From NCBI GenBank assembly GCA_017541205.1, contig JAFXZO010000038.1:1-64000 (forward strand): DNA of 64,000 nucleotides, read 5' to 3'. Both the position numbers and the translations under genes were made by a program. The notes under the pieces were generated by a model. It was not told the origin of the DNA and did not search any database. It saw nothing but the letters and a program-made list of their open reading frames with translations. Shown here piece by piece: positions 42,264-50,141 of this stretch; the stretch's first letter is position 1, and every line of letters starts with the position of its first letter. This DNA is from Clostridia bacterium. Its GTDB lineage: Bacteria; Bacillota; Clostridia; Christensenellales; Aristaeellaceae.

Positions 42264-43502
42264 TTACGCGGCGTCGTCCATCGCCTGGCTGACGGAAAGC
42301 ATCCATTCGATATACAGGCCGTATCCCTGGGTCGGATCGTCCACGAAAACGTGGGTCACCGCGCCGATGATGCGGCCGTTCTGGAGGATGGGGCTGCCGG
42401 ACATGCCCTGCACGATGCCGCCGGTTTTCCCAAGCAGGCGCTGGTCTGTAACGCGGATCACCATGCTTTTTTGCGACGGCGTCATTTGCCGCGCCGCCTG
42501 CACGATCTCCACCTCATATTCCTGGATGCCTTCGCCGTCCAGGGTGGAAAGAATGGTCGCCGGGCCGGTTTCCACGCTCTCCTGGAAAGCGATGGGCAGG
42601 CCGTCCGGGTACAGAGGATTCACATACGGCATATCCAGCTTGCCAAAGATGCCCAGCACCGTGTTTTCCTCAATGTTCCCCAGCATCACCTGGTCTTTGA
42701 GGAAGCTGCCCCGCAATTCCCCCGGCTCTCCCCGCCGCCCTTTTTTGATATCCACGATTTCTGCCCGCATGAGCGCGCCGGTCCTGACGGGCAGAAGCTT
42801 CCCCGTATCCCCGTCGTTGATCGCGTGGCCCAGCGCGCCGTAAGCGCCGTTTTGCGGATCATAGAACGAAAGCGTGCCGACGCCCGCCGTGCTGTCCCTC
42901 ACCCACGCCCCCATGCGGTACTGCCCGGAGGAAGAATCGAGCGCCGGGGTCAGGAACACGGTCCGGCTCTTGCCGTCGCGCTCAAAGGTCATGGAAAGCG
43001 GCGTTCCGCCCGACGCGGACACCAGTTCCGTCAGATGCTGGCTGCTTTGCAGCTTCTGCCCGTTCACGGCCCGGATCACGTCCCCGGCCCGCAGGCCCGC
43101 GCTCTGCGCCGGGCTCTTGCCGGCCACATCCGATACGCCGACCACCATCACCCCGTCCGTCGTCAGCGCGATGCCCACCGCAGCGCCGCCCGGCATGAGC
43201 CGCGTTTCGTCCCCCGCGGTCACCCGCATACGGCCGATGGGGAACAGGCCGAACAGATTGACCGTCACCTCCGCTTCGCCCTTTTCCCGGGCTGAAAGCG
43301 TGTGCTCCTTCAGGTCCAGCTTTTCATCCTGGCTGCTTAAAACCGCGGCGCCCATATCCATTTCGTAGATCTGCCCGACGCTGAGGCGGTATGTTTCAGG
43401 CAATGCGCGAAGCGCCTGGGCCGTGGGCGAAAAGATCATCCACCCCGTCAGCAGCGTCATCAGTACGCTCAGAAATGCGCGAAGCTTCCCGATTTTTTTC
43501 AT
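42264..43502 (-). CDS. spoIVB: SpoIVB sporulation peptidase
   Basis: A 412-residue S55 protease: N-terminal membrane anchor (LRAFLSVLMTLLTGWMIFS), a PDZ domain (GVMVVGVSDVAGKSPAQSAGLRAGDVI), then the catalytic domain with GALGHAINDGDTG (His) and GIVQGMSGSPILQNG (nucleophile Ser). In Bacillus it is made in the forespore and triggers pro-sigma-K processing in the mother cell. Its presence indicates a spore-forming lineage. GGGGGAGAAGC precedes the ATG. Usual neighbours spo0A and recN are not seen. Confidence 0.93.
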   Translation of the reverse strand: MKKIGKLRAFLSVLMTLLTGWMIFSPTAQALRALPETYRLSVGQIYEMDMGAAVLSSQDEKLDLKEHTLSAREKGEAEVTVNLFGLFPIGRMRVTAGDETRLMPGGAAVGIALTTDGVMVVGVSDVAGKSPAQSAGLRAGDVIRAVNGQKLQSSQHLTELVSASGGTPLSMTFERDGKSRTVFLTPALDSSSGQYRMGAWVRDSTAGVGTLSFYDPQNGAYGALGHAINDGDTGKLLPVRTGALMRAEIVDIKKGRRGEPGELRGSFLKDQVMLGNIEENTVLGIFGKLDMPYVNPLYPDGLPIAFQESVETGPATILSTLDGEGIQEYEVEIVQAARQMTPSQKSMVIRVTDQRLLGKTGGIVQGMSGSPILQNGRIIGAVTHVFVDDPTQGYGLYIEWMLSVSQAMDDAA

Positions 43503-43637
43503 GCTTCTCCCCCGCTTTGCTTTTTCTCGTCACCTTCCAATATGCCTTCCCGCGCTTCTTCCTATGCAGGAAATCGTGCGGTGATTTGGGCGCGCATGGA
43601 GAATAAGGGCAAAAAGCGGTTGATCCGTCCATTTCCG

Positions 43638-43724
43638 ATTGTTCGTGTTTTTCTCCCAAATATGCTATCGTATCTCTTTATTCGCGATCATTCGCGTTTT
43701 TCTGTCACAAATTTCCGAACATTC
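43638..43724 (+). promoter_or_regulatory. PurBox-like repeats upstream of purE
   Basis: AATTTCCGAACATT (about 43710-43724) fits the Gram-positive PurR box (A/T-rich, CCGAAC, A/T-rich). Two inverted-looking copies precede it: ATTGTTCGTGTTTTTC (43638-43653) and ATCATTCGCGTTTTTC (43687-43702), which resemble each other. Together they suggest PurR control by PRPP levels. Confidence 0.5.
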
Positions 43725-43758
43725 AGCTTTTTCTATTGAGAATAATTCACTTTTTCTC

Positions 43759-43787
43759 TTGCGTTCGCCCGCGCGCCATGCTATAAT
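43759..43787 (+). promoter_or_regulatory. Purine operon promoter
   Basis: TTGCGT (43759-43764) and TATAAT (43782-43787) are 17 bases apart, 50 bases before purE and just downstream of the PurBox-like sites. Confidence 0.7.
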
Positions 43788-43836
43788 TGGTTCGCCTCAT
43801 GGACTGGGGCATGAGCTTGCAAAGGAGCAGGAGAGC

Positions 43837-44337
43837 ATGAAAAAGGTCGGCATCATCATGGGCAGCGACAGCGATCTGCCCATCGTTTCCAAAGCGGCGG
43901 ACACGCTCAAAGCGCTGGGCGTTCCTTTTGAAACGCACGTTTTTTCGGCCCACCGCACGCCCCAGGAGGCGCGCGATTTCTCTGTGCGCGCCGCGGAAAG
44001 GGGCTTTGGCGTTTTGATCGCCGCGGCGGGCAAGGCGGCGCACCTGGCCGGGGCTGTCGCCGCGAACACGGTGCTGCCCGTGATCGGCATTCCCATCAAA
44101 TCCTCCGCCCTGGACGGGCTTGACGCGCTGCTTTCCACCGTGCAGATGCCGGGCGGCATCCCCGTCGCCACCGTGGCCATCGACGGGGCGCAGAACGCGG
44201 CGCTGCTCGCGGCGCAGATCATCGCCGTTTCGGACGCGGAGCTGGCGGGGAAGCTGCTTTCCCTCCGCGCGGAGGCAAAGGAAAAGGTTTTGGAAAAAGA
44301 CGCGGAAATCAGCCGGCAATACCATTACGAGCTTTGA
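43837..44337 (+). CDS. purE: N5-CAIR mutase PurE
   Basis: A 166-residue class I Pur[22 protein letters not shown] at the start with the phosphate-binding Ser-Asp-Ser-Asp, FSAHRTP with the catalytic His, and [15 protein letters not shown]. The family usually reads AGGAAHLPG here; the G-G to G-K and L-P to L-A changes are unusual. It moves the carboxyl group of N5-CAIR to C4, yet no purK is seen in this operon. AAAGGAGCAGGAGAGC precedes the ATG. First gene of a nine-gene run. Confidence 0.9.
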   Translation: MKKVGIIMGSDSDLPIVSKAADTLKALGVPFETHVFSAHRTPQEARDFSVRAAERGFGVLIAAAGKAAHLAGAVAANTVLPVIGIPIKSSALDGLDALLSTVQMPGGIPVATVAIDGAQNAALLAAQIIAVSDAELAGKLLSLRAEAKEKVLEKDAEISRQYHYEL

Positions 44338-44357
44338 ATAAAAAGGAGGCGCTCACC

Positions 44358-45068
44358 ATGGAAAAGACCACGCAGCTTTATGAAGGCAAAGCCAAGAAAG
44401 TTTTCGCAACGGACGATCCGAACCTCTGCATCGTTTCCTACAAGGATGACGCCACCGCGTTTAACGGCTTAAAGAAGGGCACCATCCTGGGCAAGGGCGC
44501 CATCAACAACCGGGTCACCAACCACCTGATGCGCCTGCTGGAAAAGAACGGCATCCCCACCCACTACGTGGAAGAGCTCAGCGACCGGGAAACGCTGGTC
44601 AGGAAGGTTTCCATCGTTCCCTTGGAGGTGATCGTGCGCAACATCGCCGCCGGAAGCCTTGCCAAGCGCCTCGGCCTTCCCGAGGGCGTCAAAATGAAGC
44701 GCACCGTGCTGGAATACTGCTATAAGGACGATGACCTGGGCGATCCCATGGTGAATGAATACCACATCCTGGCCATGGAATGGGCCGCCAAGGAAGAGCT
44801 TGACCTGATCGCCTCCTATTCCTTCAAGATCAACCAGATCCTGTCCGATTACCTAAGGGAAGCGAGCATCGAGCTGATCGATTTCAAGCTGGAATTCGGC
44901 AAAACGCCGGACGGAACGATCGTCCTGGCCGACGAGATCTCGCCCGATACCTGCCGTTTCTGGGACGCTTCCACCCACGAAAAGCTGGACAAGGACCGCT
45001 TCCGCCGCGATCTGGGCGGGGTCGAGGACGCGTACCAGGAGATCCTGCGCCGTTTGCTGGGGGAATGA
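44358..45068 (+). CDS. purC: SAICAR synthase PurC
   Basis: A 236-residue enzyme joining aspartate to CAIR with ATP. Motifs: [53 protein letters not shown] and [14 protein letters not shown]. Length is typical of bacterial PurC. The ATG at 44358 follows AAAAGGAGGCGCTCACC; an ATG at 44334 overlaps the purE stop but lacks its own signal. Confidence 0.97.
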   Translation: MEKTTQLYEGKAKKVFATDDPNLCIVSYKDDATAFNGLKKGTILGKGAINNRVTNHLMRLLEKNGIPTHYVEELSDRETLVRKVSIVPLEVIVRNIAAGSLAKRLGLPEGVKMKRTVLEYCYKDDDLGDPMVNEYHILAMEWAAKEELDLIASYSFKINQILSDYLREASIELIDFKLEFGKTPDGTIVLADEISPDTCRFWDASTHEKLDKDRFRRDLGGVEDAYQEILRRLLGE

Positions 45069-45069
45069 T

Positions 45070-46521
45070 ATGAGCGATCTGCATGAAGAATGCGGCGTGT
45101 TCGGCGTTCTTGCCAAGGAACGCAGCGACGTCGCCTCCACGGTTTATTACGGCTTGTACGCCCTGCAGCACAGGGGCCAGGAAAGCTGCGGCATCGTGGT
45201 CAACGATGACGGCCTGTTTACCGACCACCGGGATTCCGGCCTGGTCAACGATGTGTTCACCCAGGATGAAATGGAAAAGCTGGGCCTTGGCGATATGGCC
45301 ATCGGCCACGTGCGCTACGGCACCACCGGCTCCAGCTCCCGCATGAACGCCCAGCCCATCGTGGTCAACCATATCAAGGGCCCCATGGCCCTGTGCCATA
45401 ACGGCAACCTCGTCAATTCCTTCGAGCTCCGGGAGCGGCTGGAGCTGGAAGGCTCCATTTTCCATACCACCTCCGATACCGAGGTCATCTCCTATATCAT
45501 CACCAAGGAGCGCTTGTCCGCCTCCTCCATCGAGGAGGCCCTTTGCCGCGCCATGCGCCGCATCCATGGGGCGTATTCGCTGGTGGTCATGTCCGCGAGC
45601 AAGCTGATCGCCGCGCGCGATCCCCACGGCTTCCGTCCCCTTTGCTTTGGCACCCGGCCGGACGGCAGCTACGTGATCGCCAGCGAATCCTGCGCCCTGG
45701 ACGCCGTCGGCGCGGCCATGGTGCGCGATGTGGAGCCCGGCGAAATCATCGTGTTCGAGCGCGACGGCGAGCAATACGGCATGCGCTCCATCCGCGAGCA
45801 CTGCGGCCTGTGCGCGCCTTCCCTGTGCGTCTTCGAGTATATTTATTTCGCCCGGCCCGATTCCGTGGTGGACGGCTCCAGCGTGCATGAAGCGCGCGTG
45901 CGGGCCGGCGCCTTCCTGGCGAAAAAGCATCCCGTCGAAGCGGACATCGTCATCGGCGTGCCCGATTCCGGCCTGGACGCCGCCATCGGATACAGCAGGG
46001 AAAGCGGCATCCCGTACGGCATGGGCTTCATCAAAAACCGCTACATCGGCCGCACCTTCATCTCCCCCGGCCAAAAATCCCGCGAGGACAAGGTGCGCAT
46101 CAAACTGAACCCCATCGCTTCCGTCGTGCGCGGCAAGCGCGTGGTGCTGATCGACGATTCCATCGTGCGCGGCACCACCAGCAAGCGCATCGTGGGCCTG
46201 CTGCGCGACGCCGGGGCCACCGAGGTGCATTTCCGCGTGACCGCGCCGCCCTTCCTCAACCCCTGCTTTTACGGCACGGACATCGATTCCCGGGATCACC
46301 TGATCGCCTGCCGCCATTCGATCCCCGAGATCGCGCAGATCATCGGCGTGGATACGCTGGGGTATCTGGCGCTGGAGGACGTGCACTGCCTGGCGGATAA
46401 ATCCGCCTGCGGCGGCTACTGCGACGCCTGCTTCTCCGGCAAATATACCACCGACGTGCCCTCCGTCCGGGAAAAATCCCGCTTTGAATTCAAAAAGAGC
46501 GAAAGGTTGGAAAAGGAATGA
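45070..46521 (+). CDS. purF: Amidophosphoribosyltransferase PurF
   Basis: A 483-residue enzyme for the first committed step, PRPP plus glutamine to phosphoribosylamine. The Cys nucleophile follows a seven-residue propeptide (MSDLHEE then CGVFG). Further motifs: YALQHRGQESCGI, GHVRYGTTGSS, and the PRPP site VVLIDDSIVRGTT. Four Cys near the C-terminus (CLADKSACGGYCDACF, plus earlier ones) fit the [4Fe-4S] form known from Bacillus. Starts one base after the purC stop and overlaps purM by four. Confidence 0.97.
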   Translation: MSDLHEECGVFGVLAKERSDVASTVYYGLYALQHRGQESCGIVVNDDGLFTDHRDSGLVNDVFTQDEMEKLGLGDMAIGHVRYGTTGSSSRMNAQPIVVNHIKGPMALCHNGNLVNSFELRERLELEGSIFHTTSDTEVISYIITKERLSASSIEEALCRAMRRIHGAYSLVVMSASKLIAARDPHGFRPLCFGTRPDGSYVIASESCALDAVGAAMVRDVEPGEIIVFERDGEQYGMRSIREHCGLCAPSLCVFEYIYFARPDSVVDGSSVHEARVRAGAFLAKKHPVEADIVIGVPDSGLDAAIGYSRESGIPYGMGFIKNRYIGRTFISPGQKSREDKVRIKLNPIASVVRGKRVVLIDDSIVRGTTSKRIVGLLRDAGATEVHFRVTAPPFLNPCFYGTDIDSRDHLIACRHSIPEIAQIIGVDTLGYLALEDVHCLADKSACGGYCDACFSGKYTTDVPSVREKSRFEFKKSERLEKE

Positions 46522-47528
46522 AGAGCTATTCTGAATCCTACAAGGCGTCCGGCGTGGATATCACCGCGGGCTATAAGGCCGTGGAGCTGATGAAAGCGCA
46601 TATCGCACGCACCCTGACCCAGGGCGCGCTTGGCGGCGTGGGCGGCTTTGGCGGCCTGTTCGAGCTGGACGTAAAGGGCATGGAGCAGCCCGTGCTCGTG
46701 TCCGGCACGGACGGCGTTGGCACCAAGCTCAAGCTCGCATTCCAGCTTGGCAGGCATGGCACCGTCGGCATCGACTGCGTGGCCATGTGCGTCAACGACG
46801 TGATCGTATGCGGGGCCAAGCCCCTGTTTTTCCTGGATTACATCGCCTGCGGGAAGAACGTGCCGGAAAAGATCGCTTCCATCGTGTCCGGCGTGTGCGA
46901 GGGCTGCGTGCAGTCCGGCGCCGCGCTCATCGGCGGGGAAACCGCCGAAATGCCGGGCTTCTATCCCGAGGACGAATACGATCTGGCGGGCTTCTGCGTG
47001 GGCGTGGTGGATAAGAAAAACATCCTGGACAAAGCCCTCGTGCGCCCCGGCGACGCGCTGATCGCCCTGCCCTCCGCCGGCGTGCATTCCAACGGTTTTT
47101 CCCTGATCCGCAGGATCGTGAAGGATCTGGATCTGCAAATGCCCTTTGGCAAATCCACCCTGGGCGAAACCCTGCTGACTCCCACCAAAATCTATGTGCG
47201 TGAGCTTCTGCCCCTGATCGGGCAGCATCTCATCAAATCCGCCGCGCACATCACCGGCGGCGGGTTCTTTGAAAACATCCCGCGCAGCCTGCCGGACGGC
47301 CTGTCCGTCAGGATCGAAAAAGCCGCCCTGCGCACGCCCGAAATCTTCTCCTTCCTCCAGGAAAAGGGCAATATCCCGGAGCATGACATGTTCAACACCT
47401 TCAACATGGGCGTGGGCATGACGGTCACCTGCGCGCCGGAAAACGCGCTCAAGGTGCTCTCCCTCTGCCCCGGCAGCTATCAGCTTGGCCAGATCGCGGA
47501 AGGAAACGAAGGGGTGATCCTGCAATGA
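46518..47528 (+). CDS. purM: AIR synthase PurM
   Basis: A 336-residue enzyme that closes the imidazole ring from FGAM with ATP. Motifs: SGVDITAGYKAVELMK near the start, LVSGTDGVGTKLKLAF, DCVAMCVNDVIVCGAKPLFFLDY, GGETAEMPGFY, and AHITGGGFFENIPR. Overlaps purF and purN by four bases at both ends. Confidence 0.97.
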   Translation: MKSYSESYKASGVDITAGYKAVELMKAHIARTLTQGALGGVGGFGGLFELDVKGMEQPVLVSGTDGVGTKLKLAFQLGRHGTVGIDCVAMCVNDVIVCGAKPLFFLDYIACGKNVPEKIASIVSGVCEGCVQSGAALIGGETAEMPGFYPEDEYDLAGFCVGVVDKKNILDKALVRPGDALIALPSAGVHSNGFSLIRRIVKDLDLQMPFGKSTLGETLLTPTKIYVRELLPLIGQHLIKSAAHITGGGFFENIPRSLPDGLSVRIEKAALRTPEIFSFLQEKGNIPEHDMFNTFNMGVGMTVTCAPENALKVLSLCPGSYQLGQIAEGNEGVILQ

Positions 47529-48133
47529 GCCTGGTGCGCTGCGCCGTGCTGGTTTCCGGCGGGGGCACCAATCTGCAGGCCCTCCTGGACGCGAAAAAAG
47601 CCGGGAAGCTCCCGCACGTTCAGTTCGTTTCCGTCATTTCCTCGCGTCCCGACGCCTATGCCCTGGAACGCGCAAGGAACGCGGGCGTTCCCGCCCATGT
47701 GGCACAGCGGAAGGGCTTTTCGCAGGAGGATTTTGAAAAAACGATCTTATCCTTCCTGGAAGCGGACCGGGCGCAGTTGATCGTGCTGGCCGGGTTCATG
47801 AGCATCCTCTCCCCCGCGTTCGTCGCGCGCTATCCCCGGCGCATCCTGAACGTGCATCCCGCCCTGCTCCCGGCGTTCGGCGGAAAAGGGTTTTACGGGC
47901 TGCGCGTGCATGAGGCGGCGCTGGCGCGGGGCGTCAAGGTCACCGGCGCGACCGTGCACTACGTCAACGAAATTGCCGACGGCGGCGAGATCATCCTGCA
48001 AAAAGCCGTGCCCGTCCTGCCCGGCGACAGCCCGGAAAGCCTGCAAAAACGGGTCATGGAGCAGGCCGAATGGCTGCTTCTGCCCGAAGCGGTGGAAATC
48101 GCCGCCCGGGAAATCTGCGAGAATCAATCTTGA
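47525..48133 (+). CDS. purN: GAR transformylase PurN
   Basis: A 202-residue folate-dependent formyltransferase: VLVSGGGTNLQALLDA, VIVLAGFMSILSP-like stretch (LIVLAGFMSILSPAFV), RILNVHPALLPAFGGKGFYG with the catalytic Asn and His, and GATVHYVNEIADGGEII. Produces FGAR from GAR and 10-formyl-THF. Overlaps purM by four bases. Confidence 0.96.
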   Translation: MSLVRCAVLVSGGGTNLQALLDAKKAGKLPHVQFVSVISSRPDAYALERARNAGVPAHVAQRKGFSQEDFEKTILSFLEADRAQLIVLAGFMSILSPAFVARYPRRILNVHPALLPAFGGKGFYGLRVHEAALARGVKVTGATVHYVNEIADGGEIILQKAVPVLPGDSPESLQKRVMEQAEWLLLPEAVEIAAREICENQS

Positions 48134-48165
48134 CCGAAATACCGCCGCTTGAAAGGAGCATCGCC

Positions 48166-48873
48166 ATGCAAAAGCAGTCTCTTTCTTCCCTGCTTTCCCA
48201 AAACGCCTACCCCGGCCGGGGCATCGTTTGCGGCCTGACGCCCGACGGGCAGAAAGCCGCTGCCGCTTACTTCATCATGGGCCGAAGCGACAACAGCCGC
48301 AACCGCGTTTTCCGCGCGGAGGGAGACGATGTGATGATCTATCCCTTCGATGAAAGCAAGGTGGAGGACCCTTCCCTCATTATCTACGCCCCGGTCAGGA
48401 GCGTTTCGGACAAGCTGATCGTCACCAACGGCGACCAGACCGATACCATCCGGGATTTCCTTCGCAAGGGCGACTGCTTTGAAAACGCCCTGCGCACCCG
48501 GGGCTTTGAGCCGGATAAGCCCAATTACACCCCGCGCGTCAGCGCGATCCTGCACTTTGACAAGCCCTGGTGGTATCAGATGAGCATTCTCAAATGCGCC
48601 GATCAGGAGGGCAAAAAGTGCAATCGCTTCACCTTCGATTTTTCGCCGGTGCCGGGCCTTGGGCACTTCCTCCACACCTATATCGGCGACGGTTCTCCCC
48701 TGCCCTCCTTTGAAGGCGAGCCGGAGCAGGTGGACGTTTCCGGCAGCATCGACGACTGGACCGGCGAAATCTGGGAAAACCTGAACGAGAGCAATAAGAT
48801 TTCCCTGTTTGTCAGGTTCGTTGACTTAAAGACCCGCAAAGCGGAAACCCGCATCCTCAACAAGCACCGCTAA
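48166..48873 (+). CDS. purO: IMP cyclohydrolase PurO-like
   Basis: A 235-residue protein of the PurO-type IMP cyclohydrolase family, first known from archaea: NAYPGRGIVCGLTPDG, YFIMGRSDNSRNRVF, and the long middle with DPSLIIYAPVR and YTPRVSAI. It closes the ring of FAICAR to IMP, replacing the N-terminal half of bacterial PurH. The ATG at 48166 follows GAAAGGAGCATCGCC. Located directly before the stand-alone AICAR transformylase, its pathway partner. Confidence 0.88.
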   Translation: MQKQSLSSLLSQNAYPGRGIVCGLTPDGQKAAAAYFIMGRSDNSRNRVFRAEGDDVMIYPFDESKVEDPSLIIYAPVRSVSDKLIVTNGDQTDTIRDFLRKGDCFENALRTRGFEPDKPNYTPRVSAILHFDKPWWYQMSILKCADQEGKKCNRFTFDFSPVPGLGHFLHTYIGDGSPLPSFEGEPEQVDVSGSIDDWTGEIWENLNESNKISLFVRFVDLKTRKAETRILNKHR

Positions 48874-48886
48874 GGAGGGAAAACCC

Positions 48887-50071
48887 ATGAAGGAATTGGA
48901 ACTGAAATACGGCTGCAACCCGAACCAGAAGCCCGCGAAGGTCTATATGAAGGACGGGTCCGACCTGCCCTTTGAGGTTTTGAACGGCCGCCCCGGCTAC
49001 ATCAACCTCCTGGACGCCCTCAATTCCTGGCAGCTGGTGAAGGAGCTCAAAGCCGCGCTGCGTCTTCCCGCCGCCGCGTCCTTCAAGCACGTATCCCCCA
49101 CCTGCGCCGCCGTGGGCCTGCCCCTGTCCGAAAAATTGGCGAAAGCCTGCTTTGTGGACGATATCCCCGGATTGAACGATTCCCCCCTGGCCTGCGCCTA
49201 CGCCCGCGCCCGCGGCACCGACCGCATGAGCTCCTTCGGCGATTGGATCGCCCTCTCCGACGTCTGCGACGGCGCCACCGCGCTCATCGTCAAGCGCGAG
49301 GTATCCGACGGCATCATCGCCCCCGGCTATTCCGACGAGGCGCTCGAAATCCTCAGATCCAAGCGCAAGGGCAATTACAACATCGTAAAGATCAGCCTGG
49401 ATTATGTGCCCAACCCCGTGGAAACCAAGGACGTCTTCGGCGTCACCTTCGAGCAGGGCCGCAATAATTTTGAAATCAGCGGATCCCTTTTGCAGAATAT
49501 CCCAACCGCCAATAAAAACCTGCCCGAAGAAGCCAGGCGCGATCTCATCATTTCCCTCATCACCCTCAAATACACCCAGTCCAATTCCGTCTGCTACGCC
49601 TATGACGGCCAGGCCATCGGCGTGGGCGCCGGCCAGCAGAGCCGCATCCACTGCACGCGTCTGGCAGGCGATAAGGCCGATAAATGGCACCTGCGCCAGA
49701 GCGATAAGGTGCTTTCCCTGCCCTTCCTGCCCAGCCTGGGCCGCGCCGACCGCGACAACGTGATCGACGTCTACCTCTCCGATCAGGACGAGGACGTGCT
49801 ATCCGACGGCAATTGGCAAAAGTTCTTTACCGAGCGCCCCGCGCCCTTCACCCGGGAGGAAAAGCGCGCGTTCCTGGACGGGATCACCGGCGTATCCCTG
49901 GGCAGCGACGCCTTCTTCCCCTTCGGCGACAACATCGAGCGCGCCCGCCGCTCCGGCGTTTCCTACGTGGCGCAGCCCGGCGGCTCCATCCGCGACGACC
50001 AGGTGATCGAAACCTGCGACCGCTTCGGCATGGTCATGGCCTTTACGGGGATGCGGCTGTTCCACCATTAA
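48887..50071 (+). CDS. Stand-alone AICAR transformylase
   Basis: A 394-residue protein matching only the C-terminal domain of PurH: LKYGCNPNQKPAKVYM, AAASFKHVSPTCAAVG with the catalytic Lys-His, GDWIALSDVCDG, TQSNSVCYAYDGQAIGVGAGQQSRIHC and SDAFFPFGDNIERA. It formylates AICAR with 10-formyl-THF. Together with PurO it replaces bifunctional PurH. AAGGAGGGAAAACCC precedes the ATG. Confidence 0.92.
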   Translation: MKELELKYGCNPNQKPAKVYMKDGSDLPFEVLNGRPGYINLLDALNSWQLVKELKAALRLPAAASFKHVSPTCAAVGLPLSEKLAKACFVDDIPGLNDSPLACAYARARGTDRMSSFGDWIALSDVCDGATALIVKREVSDGIIAPGYSDEALEILRSKRKGNYNIVKISLDYVPNPVETKDVFGVTFEQGRNNFEISGSLLQNIPTANKNLPEEARRDLIISLITLKYTQSNSVCYAYDGQAIGVGAGQQSRIHCTRLAGDKADKWHLRQSDKVLSLPFLPSLGRADRDNVIDVYLSDQDEDVLSDGNWQKFFTERPAPFTREEKRAFLDGITGVSLGSDAFFPFGDNIERARRSGVSYVAQPGGSIRDDQVIETCDRFGMVMAFTGMRLFHH

Positions 50072-50141
50072 AAAGAACGGCGTTTTTCCCCGGACTCTTT
50101 TTCAAAAAGCTGATGCTGTTGTTCTGCGAAAGGCGGGGGCG

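Noticed and set aside
44884..46386. 500-codon open frame antisense to purF
   Set aside because: Long antisense frames are expected in GC-rich genes with this codon use; purF on the other strand has all family motifs. The same holds for antisense frames over purM, purL, GH51, the adenine deaminase and the giant fusion.
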